From Pseudomonas bubulae (GTDB lineage Bacteria; Pseudomonadota; Gammaproteobacteria; Pseudomonadales; Pseudomonadaceae): a DNA stretch of 64,000 nt. The translations under genes and the position numbers were made by a program. The stretch spans positions 518,862-582,861 of the forward strand of contig NZ_UYJA01000005.1 in the NCBI RefSeq assembly GCF_900618535.1, read 5' to 3'. The stretch's first letter is position 1; each line of letters opens with the position of its first letter. A model generated the notes under the pieces. The model did no database searches, was not told the DNA's origin, and saw only the letters and a program-made list of their open reading frames with translations. Shown one piece after another: positions 37,070 to 46,472 of the stretch.

Positions 37070-37729
37070 TTATTTCTTGCTGCTGATCCACGCCAGAAAC
37101 TGCGGCATGGCGGCGTCCTTGTCCGCGGCGATTTTCTGCACGTGCGGGTTTTGCTGCAGACGCTCCAGCAATGCCTTGGCACCCGGCATGTCGGCCAGCA
37201 GGTCGAGACCAAACACCTTGTGTGCGACGCCACAGGCCAGATCAACGCTGAAGGCGAAGTAGATATCCGCCACGCTCAGGGTCTCGCCCGCGACATAAGG
37301 CGCGAACTTGCCGTGACGGCCCAGGGAGGCGATACCGTCGAGCAGCTCGGTGCGGGCCTTTTCCTTGATCGCGTCGGGCACTTGCATGCCGAAAAACGCC
37401 TCGGGGTAACAGGCGCGGGCAGGCAACTCGATATACAGCTCGATTTCCTTGGCCAGTGCCAACACCTGCGCACGCTCAAACGGATCCACTGGTAGCAGCC
37501 TGAGGCCCGATTGGGTTTGCTCGATATATTCCAGGATCACGCTGGTTTCGTTGATAAACCCTTGTTCAACGCCCAGTGCCGGGACTTTGCCGCGGGGGCT
37601 GATGGCCAGCGCCTCAGGGGTCTTGCCAGCGAAAAACGGCACTTCTTCAAAGGGCACGCCCTTTTCCAGCAGCGCCAGCTTGACCATGTTGTAGTAGTTG
37701 CTGACTGCGAATCCATAAAGCTTGAGCAT
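37070..37729 (-). CDS. Glutathione S-transferase
   Basis: A 219-residue cytosolic GST. The thioredoxin-like N-terminal domain opens MLKLYGFAVSNYYNMVKLAL and has the cis-Pro and glutathione-binding stretch RGKVPALGVEQGFINETSVI near residues 50-69. The all-helical C-terminal domain has the N-capping region LSVADIYFAF near 167. No specific class or substrate is evident. Converges with argH across a REP pair. Confidence 0.9.
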   Translation of the reverse strand: MLKLYGFAVSNYYNMVKLALLEKGVPFEEVPFFAGKTPEALAISPRGKVPALGVEQGFINETSVILEYIEQTQSGLRLLPVDPFERAQVLALAKEIELYIELPARACYPEAFFGMQVPDAIKEKARTELLDGIASLGRHGKFAPYVAGETLSVADIYFAFSVDLACGVAHKVFGLDLLADMPGAKALLERLQQNPHVQKIAADKDAAMPQFLAWISSKK

Positions 37730-37854
37730 TACAAAGCCTCCAGGCCGTGTTGGGGTTGGCAGCAGCTGTTATAGAGCTTCGCCATCAGGCTGGCTAGCAG
37801 CATCAGCATCCTGAATACCGTTAGACTGCCAACCTTTACCCAAGGAGCCTGCCC

Positions 37855-38139
37855 ATGAGCGAGCCAACCGATATCGACAACGAAGAAGAAGAGTTCGCCG
37901 AATCCACCCTGATTCAGGCGATTGAAAACCAGATTGAAAGCGACAACCCGCCTGCTGCCAAAGCCACGTTCAACAAACTGACCCTGGTCGGCTACGAGCG
38001 CGACGATATTCTGCAGATGATGGCCCATGTGTTGGCCGTGGAGATTGACGCGATCCTCGAAGAAGACCGCGCCTTTAACACTGAGTGGTACGAAGCCGCA
38101 CTGCGCGCGCTGCCGACCCTGCCGCCAGAAAAGGACTAA
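37855..38139 (+). CDS. Small acidic protein, conserved hypothetical
   Basis: A 94-residue acidic protein not assigned to a function. It opens MSEPTDIDNEEEEFAEST and is predicted mostly helical, with DDILQMMAHVLAVEIDAILE near residues 55-74 the best-conserved-looking part. AAGGAG lies seven bases before the ATG, and codon use is normal for the window, so it is a real gene. Alone between the divergent GST gene and the convergent GGDEF-EAL gene. Confidence 0.8.
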   Translation: MSEPTDIDNEEEEFAESTLIQAIENQIESDNPPAAKATFNKLTLVGYERDDILQMMAHVLAVEIDAILEEDRAFNTEWYEAALRALPTLPPEKD

Positions 38140-38146
38140 GCCCGGT

Positions 38147-40069
38147 TCAGGGGCGAATTGCCGGCGCCCGCTGCCAGTCCAGATCCTTGGCAGGCATCGG
38201 ACGCCCAAACCAGTAGCCCTGGCCCAGGTTGCAGTCAAGGTCGAGCAGGAACTGCGCCTGCTCAACCTGCTCTATCCCTTCGGCATGCACCTCCAGGCCC
38301 ATGCTTTGACCCAGTGCGATAACCGCTCGCACGATCGCCACATCATCATTGTCCCCAGGCAAGCCGGCGACAAAGCCCTGATCGATTTTCAGCTTCTGCA
38401 CAGGCAGGCGCTTGAGTCGCAGCAAAGATGAAAAACCGGTGCCGAAATCATCGATGGCCAGGCGCAAACCCAGCACCCGCAGACGATGCATCTGCTCCAG
38501 GGCCACTTGCGAGTTGTCCATCACCGCACTTTCGGTCACTTCAAGCTCCAGCAAGGCCGGATCCAGCCCGGTGTCTGCCAGTACCGTTGAAACCAGCGAA
38601 AACAGCTCGGGACGGGCAAACAGTCGGCTGGAAATATTCACCGCCACAAACGACAGTTCCACACCTGCAGCCTGCCACTGAACCATCTGCCAACAGGCTT
38701 GTTCCAGCACCCAGGCGTCAATCTCGGCGATCAACCCGGTACGTTCCGCAATCGGGATGAACTCACCCGGTGACAACAGCCCCCGCAGCGGGTGCTCCCA
38801 GCGCACCAGTGCTTCAACGCCAATCAGGCGGCTGGTTTTAAGGTTGTGCACCGGCTGGTAGTACACGCGCAGCTCGTGCTGCTCCAGGGCGCGGCGCAGA
38901 TCGCTGGCCACCTCAACCCGGTATTGGGCATGGGCCGTCAGCTCCTCGGTGTACAAGGCATAACCCTCGCGTCCCGAACTTTTGGCCTTGAACAAAGCCG
39001 AGTCGGCATTGCGCAGCAATTGCTCGGCGTTCAGAGCATCGCCTGGAAACACGCTGATGCCGACGCTGGCGCTGATAAACAGTTGATGCCTGTCGACATC
39101 GAACGGGCCTTTCATGACCTCCAGCACCTGCTGCGCAAGCCCGGCGGCCTGGCTCGCGTGCTCACAGCTGTCGACCAGCACGGCGAACTCATCACCGCCC
39201 AGCCGAGCCACGGTAAAGCCTTTGCCGAACACCCTGAGCAAACGCTCGGCCACCGCCTTGAGCAGCAGGTCACCGACGTTGTGGCCCAGGCTGTCATTGA
39301 TGATCTTGAAGTGATCGAGGTCGATCATCAGCAGAGCACAGCCGGTCTGGTGGCGTTGCGCAGAAGCCAGCGCCTGCTCGGTGCGGTCGGTGAACAGCAG
39401 ACGGTTGGGCAGGTCAGTCAGGGGATCATGGTGAACCAGACGTGCGAGCTCGGTCTGGGAGTTCTTGATCGCGGAGATATCCGAAAAAACCGCGACATAG
39501 TGACTGACCTGGCCTTTGTCATCGGTAATCGAGCGCACGGTCTGCCACTGCGGGTAGACCTCGCCGCTTTTGCGCCGGTTCCAGATTTCGCCGTGCCACT
39601 CGCCGCGCTCATCGATCGTCTTGAACATTGCCTGATAAAACGCGGGGCCGTGGCGACCCGACTTGAACATGTTCGGGCGTCGGCCAAGCACCTCTTCGGC
39701 CGGGTAGCCGGTTATTTCAACCAAGGCACGGTTGACGTGAACGATCACCCCGCGGCTGTCGCTGACCAGCACCCCTTCACGGGTGCAGTCAAACACCACC
39801 GCTGCCTGACGCAAGCGCTCCCTATCCTGAAGCTGGCGCTTCACACCGGGGTTCATCCCCAAAAAATCGAACAAACGGGCCCGGGCGAAAAAAATCAGTA
39901 CGGCGCTGAACAGGGCAAAAACATAGCCATTTACCTGCTGCCACCGCACCAACTGTGCTGAATCATCGAAATAACTGTTCAATAAATGATCAGTCACCAG
40001 CAGCCAGAAAACCGCTAGCAGCCCGTATAACAAGGCCGTACGCAAGGCATCGCGAGAAGAAACAGACAT
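38147..40069 (-). CDS. Membrane PAS-GGDEF-EAL protein (cyclic di-GMP turnover)
   Basis: A 640-residue inner-membrane protein with two membrane segments (about 10-30 and 47-65), a PAS domain (about 85-200), a GGDEF domain with intact GGDEF at 291-295, and an EAL domain with EAL at 419-421 and DDFGTGFSSL at 540-549. No RxxD inhibitory site precedes GGDEF. Both active sites look complete, so it could make and degrade cyclic di-GMP; many such hybrids act mainly as phosphodiesterases. It is divergent from desA, as in P. aeruginosa PA0285/PA0286 (memory). Confidence 0.93.
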   Translation of the reverse strand: MSVSSRDALRTALLYGLLAVFWLLVTDHLLNSYFDDSAQLVRWQQVNGYVFALFSAVLIFFARARLFDFLGMNPGVKRQLQDRERLRQAAVVFDCTREGVLVSDSRGVIVHVNRALVEITGYPAEEVLGRRPNMFKSGRHGPAFYQAMFKTIDERGEWHGEIWNRRKSGEVYPQWQTVRSITDDKGQVSHYVAVFSDISAIKNSQTELARLVHHDPLTDLPNRLLFTDRTEQALASAQRHQTGCALLMIDLDHFKIINDSLGHNVGDLLLKAVAERLLRVFGKGFTVARLGGDEFAVLVDSCEHASQAAGLAQQVLEVMKGPFDVDRHQLFISASVGISVFPGDALNAEQLLRNADSALFKAKSSGREGYALYTEELTAHAQYRVEVASDLRRALEQHELRVYYQPVHNLKTSRLIGVEALVRWEHPLRGLLSPGEFIPIAERTGLIAEIDAWVLEQACWQMVQWQAAGVELSFVAVNISSRLFARPELFSLVSTVLADTGLDPALLELEVTESAVMDNSQVALEQMHRLRVLGLRLAIDDFGTGFSSLLRLKRLPVQKLKIDQGFVAGLPGDNDDVAIVRAVIALGQSMGLEVHAEGIEQVEQAQFLLDLDCNLGQGYWFGRPMPAKDLDWQRAPAIRP

Positions 40070-40218
40070 AAGAAAGTTAATGCGCCTACAAAAAAGTGGG
40101 AATTATAGTGTAAGAAACATCCGGGCACTCTTATCTGAAAGGCCGACTGGTTTTATCTGGCTGCATGGTGATAATGCGTGTTGCAGTTTTTTTCATCTTC
40201 CCGAGGGCCAAACAGCCT

Positions 40219-41403
40219 ATGTGGTACAACGGTTTTCTCGACTTGTCAGCCTGGCAACTGGTGGCAGTCACTCTGTTGATGACCCACGTGACCATTATCG
40301 GTGTCACGGTTTATCTACACCGCTACTCAGCCCACCGCTCGCTTGAGCTCAATGGTGGCCTGAAACACTTTTTCCGCTTCTGGCTGTGGCTGACCACCGC
40401 GCAGAATACCCGTGAGTGGACAGCCATCCACCGCAAGCACCACGCCAAATGCGAAACCGTCGATGACCCGCACAGCCCGGTTATCAAAGGGTTATCGACC
40501 GTTTTGCGAAAAGGTGCAGAGCTGTATCGTGAAGAAGCGCAAAATCCTGAAACATTGCGTATTTATGGCAAAAACTGCCCTGAAGACTGGATTGAGCGAA
40601 ACCTTTATTCGCGTTACAAAATGCTCGGCGTGGCGCTCATGCTGGTCATCGACCTGTTGCTGTTCGGTGCTATCGGCCTGACTATCTGGGCCATCCAGAT
40701 GATGTGGATCCCGGTGTGGGCGGCAGGTGTGGTCAACGGTTTGGGTCACGCGGTGGGTTATCGCAACTTCGAATGCCGCGACGCAGCCACCAATCTGGTG
40801 CCTTGGGGCATCATCATTGGCGGTGAAGAGCTGCACAACAACCACCACACCTACCCCAACTCGGCCAAGATGTCGGTCAAGAAGTGGGAGTTCGACCTGG
40901 GTTGGGCCTGGATCAAGGTCTTCAGCTTTTTGCGCCTGGCCAAGGTTCAGCGTGTTGCGCCTATCGCCCACCGGGTGGAAGGCAAGGGCAATCTGGATAT
41001 GGACACCGCCATGGCGATCCTCAACAACCGTTTCCAGATCATGGCCCAGTACCGCAAGCTGGTGATTGCACCGCTGGTGCAGCAAGAGCTGGCCAAGGTC
41101 GATCATTCGGTGCGTCATCAGTTCCGCCGCGCCAAGCGTCTGCTGTCGCGCGAAACCAGCCTGCTTGAAGACCGCCACCATCAGCGTATTGAAAAGATGC
41201 TGGAGCATAGCCACTCACTGAAAGTGATTTACGAGAAGCGGCTGGCCCTGCAACAGATCTGGGTCAAAACCAGCACCAACGGTCACGACATGCTGGCGGC
41301 GATCAAGGAATGGGTTCACGAGGCAGAAGCCAGCGGGATCCAGTCGCTGCGCGACTTTGCCCACCAGCTCAAGACCTACTCGCTGCGCCCTGCAGCGGTT
41401 TAA
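40219..41403 (+). CDS. desA: Acyl-lipid delta-9 fatty acid desaturase DesA
   Basis: A 394-residue membrane di-iron desaturase acting on acyl chains of phospholipids. The three histidine boxes are HRYSAHRS near residue 34, HRKHHAKCE near 75 and HNNHHTYPNS near 211. Four membrane segments are visible; a charged, coiled-coil-like tail of about 120 residues follows. The ATG at 40219 gives MWYNGFLDL, as I recall for P. aeruginosa DesA; earlier in-frame starts would add 18 residues. The 149-base gap to the GGDEF-EAL gene must hold both promoters. Confidence 0.93.
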   Translation: MWYNGFLDLSAWQLVAVTLLMTHVTIIGVTVYLHRYSAHRSLELNGGLKHFFRFWLWLTTAQNTREWTAIHRKHHAKCETVDDPHSPVIKGLSTVLRKGAELYREEAQNPETLRIYGKNCPEDWIERNLYSRYKMLGVALMLVIDLLLFGAIGLTIWAIQMMWIPVWAAGVVNGLGHAVGYRNFECRDAATNLVPWGIIIGGEELHNNHHTYPNSAKMSVKKWEFDLGWAWIKVFSFLRLAKVQRVAPIAHRVEGKGNLDMDTAMAILNNRFQIMAQYRKLVIAPLVQQELAKVDHSVRHQFRRAKRLLSRETSLLEDRHHQRIEKMLEHSHSLKVIYEKRLALQQIWVKTSTNGHDMLAAIKEWVHEAEASGIQSLRDFAHQLKTYSLRPAAV

Positions 41404-41412
41404 GAGCAAGCG

Positions 41413-41516
41413 CCCTCACCCCAACCCTCTCCCGGAGGGAGAGGGGGCTGATCTTCAATGTGACGAAAATCCGCTTTTGCCTTTAGTCCCCTCTCCCTCC
41501 GGGAGAGGGTGAGGGG
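41413..41516. repeat. Long inverted repeat of CCCTCTCCC type after desA
   Basis: The left arm (CCCTCACCCCAACCCTCTCC and on) and the right arm (CCCTCTCCCTCCGGGAGAGG and on) are near-complementary and separated by about 40 bases; each arm also contains its own small palindrome, CTCTCCCGGAGGGAGAG or similar. This class is different from the GTGGGAGCGAGC REPs elsewhere in the window. The right arm overlaps the end of the HDOD gene. Confidence 0.85.
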
Positions 41517-42724
41517 CTCTTGATCAATTGCGAAAGCTGCGACATACCCACCCGCAACAAGCGCGCCGTCTTCCCGCCGGCCACCTCGGCAATCCCCTCT
41601 TCCGACTCCAGATTGGCCACTTGCGCCGCCAGGTTCATCACCAGCGCTTCTCGCGAGTACACCCCGCCACCCAGGTGATACATCGCCGCAATCAACTCCC
41701 GCAGCTCCAGCGGCAATCGCCAGCGCGTGCGCAAGGCTGAACCATAGGCTGCGCCAAACTCGGCCAGAGAGGCATCAATAGCCTGGGTATCCAGCCCCCC
41801 ACCCGCCTGGCGCCACTCCTGCAAGCAACGCACCAAGGCCAGATCACCCAGACAGTGCAACAACCCGGCGCAGAAACAACGCTCCTGATCCAGATTCAAC
41901 ATGCCTGCCAATGTGCGGCCATAGTCTGCCGCGCGCTGGGACAACGCCCAGTAACGCTCGGCGTAGTCCGCCAGGCAAGGATCGCTCAACTGCGCGCTGT
42001 ACTTGAGAGTAAGCCCCTGGACCAGGTTCACGCTTTGCGCAGGCCCCAGCCGCTGCATGGCTTGCGCAAGGGTCTGGGCCGGGCTCACAAGGTGCTGCGC
42101 CGCACTGTTGGCGGCCGCAATCAGCACCGCCGTAATTTGTGGATCGGCGCGTACTTGCTGCTCAAGCCGTGCCAGGTCCACCCCTTCAGGCGTGAGGCTG
42201 CCCTTGAGCGCCGATTGCGCATCCACTCTTAGCGGCGCGCCATCTGAAGACGCGCGGCGCTGCTCCAGAAAACGCTTGAGGGTCATGCCTGGCGCCAGTG
42301 CCGGTACGTCACACGAAATCTCTTGCCCCGCCGAGAGCAGCAGGCTCTTGAGGCGCCTGGTCAGGCCGGCAATATCCAAGGGTGTGGTCAGATAAGCCGT
42401 TGGCGCCAGCGGCAAGGCTTCGCGCACACTGGCGCTGTCATTGCGTGCACTCAACAAAATAAATGGCTGCGCTGCAACCGCGCGGCGTTGGCGCACAGTG
42501 CGCAACAGATCCAGACCACCTACACCCGGCAGCTCACGGTCAGCAATCACCAGGCCATAAGTTTTCCTGCCCAACTGCGCAAGCGCCTGCTGACCGTCGC
42601 CACAGACATCCAGTTGAGCGTCGCAACGTACCGTCAGCACCACTTGCTTGAGCAAATCCCGAGTCCAGGGATCGGCCTCGGCAATCAATACAGTGGGTGC
42701 TGCCATTAAATCTACAACCGTCAT
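41483..42724 (-). CDS. Response regulator with HDOD output domain
   Basis: A 413-residue protein. Receiver domain about residues 9-130 with acidic residues E16 and D18, phospho-acceptor Asp62 (VIADRELPG) and Ser92; the conserved beta5 lysine is replaced by Thr114 (YLTTPLD). HDOD domain about 185-390, a degenerate HD-type domain without nuclease or phosphodiesterase metal motifs. The ATG at 42722-42724 has GGAG eight bases upstream. The last codons (SPSPSPGGRGD) are read from the palindromic repeat at 41413-41516, so the original stop was probably lost or replaced. Converges with desA. Confidence 0.88.
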   Translation of the reverse strand: MTVVDLMAAPTVLIAEADPWTRDLLKQVVLTVRCDAQLDVCGDGQQALAQLGRKTYGLVIADRELPGVGGLDLLRTVRQRRAVAAQPFILLSARNDSASVREALPLAPTAYLTTPLDIAGLTRRLKSLLLSAGQEISCDVPALAPGMTLKRFLEQRRASSDGAPLRVDAQSALKGSLTPEGVDLARLEQQVRADPQITAVLIAAANSAAQHLVSPAQTLAQAMQRLGPAQSVNLVQGLTLKYSAQLSDPCLADYAERYWALSQRAADYGRTLAGMLNLDQERCFCAGLLHCLGDLALVRCLQEWRQAGGGLDTQAIDASLAEFGAAYGSALRTRWRLPLELRELIAAMYHLGGGVYSREALVMNLAAQVANLESEEGIAEVAGGKTARLLRVGMSQLSQLIKSPSPSPGGRGD

Positions 42725-42812
42725 CCAGTTTGCTCCCCGTGCGATACAGGCACCTTAGTCAAAGGGCGCACGCGGATACAGGCCAAAACACCCAAATAGA
42801 CGCTTCAGACGC

Positions 42813-42838
42813 AAAAAAACCGCCGAAGCGGTTTTTTT
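42813..42838. terminator. Intrinsic terminator after gabT
   Basis: Perfect stem AAAAAAACCGC, loop CGAA, GCGGTTTTTTT. It lies 32 bases beyond the gabT stop codon; the run of seven T on the minus strand fits termination of the gab genes. Confidence 0.93.
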
Positions 42839-42869
42839 GTCTATCAGGTCACACCGTCAGGTGCGCAGC

Positions 42870-44153
42870 TCACGCCAGTTCAGCGAAGCACTCCTCGATG
42901 ATGGCCAGACCTTTGTCCAATTGCTCGTTAGGCGAGGTCAGCGGTACCAGTACACGCAGGACGTTGCCGTAAGTGCCGCACGACAGCAGGATCAGACCCT
43001 TGTCGCGAGCCTTGGCAACCACTTGTGCCACTGCCGTCGGATTTGGCTTGTGCGAATCGCCGCCTTCGAACAGCTCGACCGCGATCATCGCGCCCAACGC
43101 ACGCACATCACCGATCACCGGGTGCTTGGCCTGGATAGCCTTGAGGCCGGTTACCAGGCGCTCGCCGACTTCCTTGCAACGGTCCAGCAGGTGCTCTTCT
43201 TCAAACACATCCAGTACCGCCAGCGCTGCTGCGCAAGCAATCGGGCTACCGGCATAGGTGCCGCCCAGACCGCCTGGAGCGATGGCGTCCATGTACTCGG
43301 CCTTGCCGCACACACCGGCCAGCGGGAAGCCGCCAGCGATGGACTTGGCGAAGGTGGTCAGGTCGGCAGTGACGCCCATCTGTTCCATGGCGAAGAACGT
43401 GCCGGTACGGCCAGCGCCGGTTTGCACTTCGTCGGCGATCAGCAGGATGCCGTGCTTGTCGCACAGCTCGCGCAGACGGGCCATGAACGCTTTCGGCGCC
43501 ACATAGAAACCACCTTCGCCCTGTACCGGCTCGATGATGATGGCAGCGATGTCTTTAGGCTCGGCGTCGTTCTTGAAAATGCGCTCGATGCTGGCGATGG
43601 AGTCATCCACGCTCACGCCATGCAGTTCGCACGGGTACAGCGCGCGGAAGATACCGCCTGGCATCAGACCCATGCCTGCCGAGTACGGTACGACTTTCCC
43701 GGTCAGGCCCAGGGTCATCATGGTACGGCCATGGTATGCGCCAGTGAAGGCGATCACGCCGGCACGGCCAGTTGCGGCACGAGCGATTTTCACGGCGTTT
43801 TCAACGGCTTCGGAACCGGTGGTGACCAACAGGGTTTTCTTGTCGAAATTGCCCGGGACCTTGGCGTTGATCTTTTCGCACAGCTCGACGTAAGGCTCGT
43901 AAGCCAGTACCTGGAAGCAGGTGTGGGTCAGCTTGGTCAGTTGCTCTTGAACGGCGGCAATGATTTTCGGGTGCAGGTGACCGGTGTTCAGTACCGCGAT
44001 ACCGCCGGCGAAGTCGATGAACTCGCGGCCTTCAACGTCGGTAACGGTGGCGTTTTTTGCCGACTCGGCGAAGATCGGGTGGATCTGGCCAACACCGCGC
44101 GGAACAGCGGCTTCACGGCGTTTCATCAGGGATGCGTTGGTCTTGTTGCTCAT
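42870..44153 (-). CDS. gabT: 4-aminobutyrate aminotransferase
   Basis: GabT moves the amino group of GABA to 2-oxoglutarate, giving succinate semialdehyde. The 427-residue PLP enzyme opens MSNKTNASLMKRREAAVPRG; it has TGSEAVENAVKIAR near residue 107, ILIADEVQTGAGRTGTF near 236-252 and the PLP lysine in TTFAKSIAGGFPLAG near 264. The ATG at 44151-44153 is preferred to one four codons earlier on family grounds. It follows gabD by 177 bases on the same strand, so the two probably share a transcript or regulation. Confidence 0.96.
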   Translation of the reverse strand: MSNKTNASLMKRREAAVPRGVGQIHPIFAESAKNATVTDVEGREFIDFAGGIAVLNTGHLHPKIIAAVQEQLTKLTHTCFQVLAYEPYVELCEKINAKVPGNFDKKTLLVTTGSEAVENAVKIARAATGRAGVIAFTGAYHGRTMMTLGLTGKVVPYSAGMGLMPGGIFRALYPCELHGVSVDDSIASIERIFKNDAEPKDIAAIIIEPVQGEGGFYVAPKAFMARLRELCDKHGILLIADEVQTGAGRTGTFFAMEQMGVTADLTTFAKSIAGGFPLAGVCGKAEYMDAIAPGGLGGTYAGSPIACAAALAVLDVFEEEHLLDRCKEVGERLVTGLKAIQAKHPVIGDVRALGAMIAVELFEGGDSHKPNPTAVAQVVAKARDKGLILLSCGTYGNVLRVLVPLTSPNEQLDKGLAIIEECFAELA

Positions 44154-44330
44154 GGTGTTCCTCATTCGCCGCTGATCAAGCGGCGTGGTTCAAGGCTGAC
44201 GCGCCAGGCAGACACCCATGCCAGCATGCGATGATCGACTGGCATGGCGCTCCCGGCCACAAAAATTAACAGTTTGAAACGCAGGGGAAGCATCGCTCTC
44301 GTGCCCCCTCTGCTTGAACCACCCGCCGGG

Positions 44331-45773
44331 TTAGATGCCCAGGCAGAGATATTTGATTTCCAGGTAGTCTTCGATGCCGTACTTGGAGCCTTCACGGCCC
44401 AGGCCCGACGCCTTGATCCCGCCAAACGGCGCGACTTCGTTGGAGATCAGGCCAGTGTTGACGCCCACCATGCCGTACTCCAGGGCTTCAGCCACACGGA
44501 ATACACGGCTCAGGTCGCGGGCATAGAAGTACGACGCCAGGCCGAACTCCGTATCGTTGGCCATCGCGATCACTTCAGCTTCGTCCTTGAAACGGAACAG
44601 CGGCGCCAGCGGGCCGAAGGTTTCTTCCTTCGCCACAGCGGCGTTTTTCGGCACGTTCACCAAAATGGTCGGCTCGAAGAAGCTGCCTTCCAGGCTGTTG
44701 CCGCCGGTCAGCAGGGTCGCGCCCTTGCTCAGTGCGTCAGCGATGTGCTCCTTGACCTTGGCCACGGCCTTGTCATCGATCAGGGGGCCTGTGGTGGTGC
44801 CTTCGTCCAGACCATTGCCGATCTTGAGCTTGGCCACCGCTACTTTCAGTTTTTCTGCGAATGCGTCGTAGACCGAGTCCTGAATGTACAGGCGGTTGGC
44901 ACATACGCAGGTCTGACCGTTGTTGCGGTATTTGGAGATGATCGCGCCTTCTACGGCTTTATCCAGGTCCGCATCGTCGAACACGATAAAAGGTGCGTTG
45001 CCGCCCAGCTCCAGCGACACTTTCTTGATGTCCTTGGCGCATTCGGCCATCAACTGACGACCGATTTCGGTCGAGCCGGTGAAGGACAGCTTGCGCACGA
45101 TCGGGTTGCTGGTCAGCTCGCCGCCGATATCGCCGGCACTGCCGGTTACAACGCTCAACACGCCTTTAGGGATGCCGGCACGGTGTGCCAGCTCAACCAG
45201 GGCCAGGGCCGAGAACGGGGTTTGCGAAGCTGGCTTGATCACCATGGTGCAACCGGCGGCCAGGGCCGGGCCGGCTTTACGGGTGATCATGGCTGCCGGG
45301 AAGTTCCACGGGGTAATGGCAGCGGTCACGCCGATCGGTTGTTTGATCACGATCAGACGTTTGTCCGGCTGGTGGCCCGGGATAACGTCGCCATAAATAC
45401 GCTTGGCTTCTTCAGCAAACCACTCGATAAACGAAGCAGCGTAAACGATTTCGCCCTTGGCTTCGGCCAGTGGCTTGCCCTGCTCCAGGGTCATCAGGCG
45501 GCCGAGGTCGTCCTGGTTTTCGATCAGCAGCTCAAACCAGCGACGCAGCTTGGTTGCACGCTCTTTGGCGGTCAGGGCACGCCAGGCTGGCAACGCTTTG
45601 TCTGCGGCTTCAATGGCACGACGGGTTTCAACCGCGCCCATCTTTGGCACTGTGCCGATGATTTCACCGGTAGCCGGGTTGTTGACCTTGATGGTCTGGC
45701 CACCGTCCGCATCAACCCAGGCACCATCGATATAGGCTTGCTGGCGGAACAACTGTGCGTCTTTGAGCTGCAT
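44331..45773 (-). CDS. gabD: Succinate-semialdehyde dehydrogenase (NADP+)
   Basis: GabD oxidises succinate semialdehyde to succinate, completing GABA breakdown. The 480-residue aldehyde dehydrogenase has the NAD(P)-binding stretch FTGSTEIGRQLM near residue 230, the catalytic Glu in LELGGNAPFIVFDDADL near 256 and the nucleophile Cys in RNNGQTCVCANRLY near 289. The ATG at 45771-45773 (MQLKDAQLFRQQ) is preferred over an upstream in-frame start. First gene of the gabD-gabT pair. Confidence 0.97.
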   Translation of the reverse strand: MQLKDAQLFRQQAYIDGAWVDADGGQTIKVNNPATGEIIGTVPKMGAVETRRAIEAADKALPAWRALTAKERATKLRRWFELLIENQDDLGRLMTLEQGKPLAEAKGEIVYAASFIEWFAEEAKRIYGDVIPGHQPDKRLIVIKQPIGVTAAITPWNFPAAMITRKAGPALAAGCTMVIKPASQTPFSALALVELAHRAGIPKGVLSVVTGSAGDIGGELTSNPIVRKLSFTGSTEIGRQLMAECAKDIKKVSLELGGNAPFIVFDDADLDKAVEGAIISKYRNNGQTCVCANRLYIQDSVYDAFAEKLKVAVAKLKIGNGLDEGTTTGPLIDDKAVAKVKEHIADALSKGATLLTGGNSLEGSFFEPTILVNVPKNAAVAKEETFGPLAPLFRFKDEAEVIAMANDTEFGLASYFYARDLSRVFRVAEALEYGMVGVNTGLISNEVAPFGGIKASGLGREGSKYGIEDYLEIKYLCLGI

Positions 45774-46120
45774 GTGGGCTTTCCTTAACAGCACCGCGCA
45801 GGCGCGGAGCGAATTATTAAAGTAGAAAGGCGCCGTGGAAGGCTGCCGTCAGGAAGTCATTCACTGCCAAAGTATCTAAATGACGCACAAAGAACATGCC
45901 GTGCGATTCAGCACCCAGACAAGAGCGTTTGAAATCTCAAACGAATCCTAGGGATAAAGGGGGTAAAGGACAATAGCCTGTTCGAAAAAAAGAACAAGCT
46001 GCCAGACTTCACCGTTTTATAGCCCGGCCCCCATTAATAGCCCATAACGCGTAAGGAAACACCTCACGAATCAGCGGCATGGACGACTGACACGCAGATG
46101 AGTATGATGGCGGCCGCGTC
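45774..46120. other. Gene-free upstream region of gabD
   Basis: A 347-base AT-rich interval holding the gabD promoter on one side and the tRNA-Arg promoter on the other. At 45979-45996 an inverted repeat TGTTC, eight bases, GAACA lies about 210 bases upstream of gabD and could bind a regulator. I see no coding frame. Confidence 0.6.
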
Positions 46121-46197
46121 GCACCAGTAGCTCAGCTGGATAGAGTACTGCCCTCCGAAGGCAGGGGTCGTGGGTTCGAATCCCGCCTGGTGCACCA
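46121..46197 (+). tRNA. tRNA-Arg (anticodon CCG)
   Basis: A 77-base cloverleaf including the encoded 3' CCA. The acceptor stem pairs GCACCAG with CTGGTGC. The anticodon arm is CTGCC, loop CTCCGAA, GGCAG, giving anticodon CCG for the arginine codon CGG. The T arm has the usual GGTTCGAATCC. Confidence 0.97.
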
Positions 46198-46381
46198 TTC
46201 TTTTTCCCTTGCTCAAGGGAATCGCGTCAAAACCCTGTAACCAACAGCATTTTGCCTCCCACCGAGAACCCGGTGAGCGATCGCACGCCTGTTTTTTGAG
46301 CTTTTCTGCGCAAAACGCAGATCCGGTTAAATTTTCTATGGGCAACTGACGAAAGGCTGGTTACTATACGCGGCGTTTCGC

Positions 46382-46472
46382 GGAGAGCTGGCCGAGTGGC
46401 CGAAGGCGCTCCCCTGCTAAGGGAGTACACCTCAAAAGGGTGTCGGGGGTTCGAATCCCCCGTTCTCCGCCA
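46382..46472 (+). tRNA. tRNA-Ser (anticodon GCT)
   Basis: A 91-base tRNA with the long variable arm typical of serine tRNAs and an encoded CCA. The acceptor stem is GGAGAGC with GTTCTCC; the anticodon arm CTCCC, loop CTGCTAA, GGGAG gives anticodon GCT for AGC/AGU codons. The T arm contains GGTTCGAATCC. Confidence 0.97.

Noticed and set aside
42837..45788. Two long antisense frames opposite gabT and gabD (465 and 514 codons)
   Set aside because: Both lie exactly opposite strongly conserved enzymes and have no ribosome site or family resemblance.
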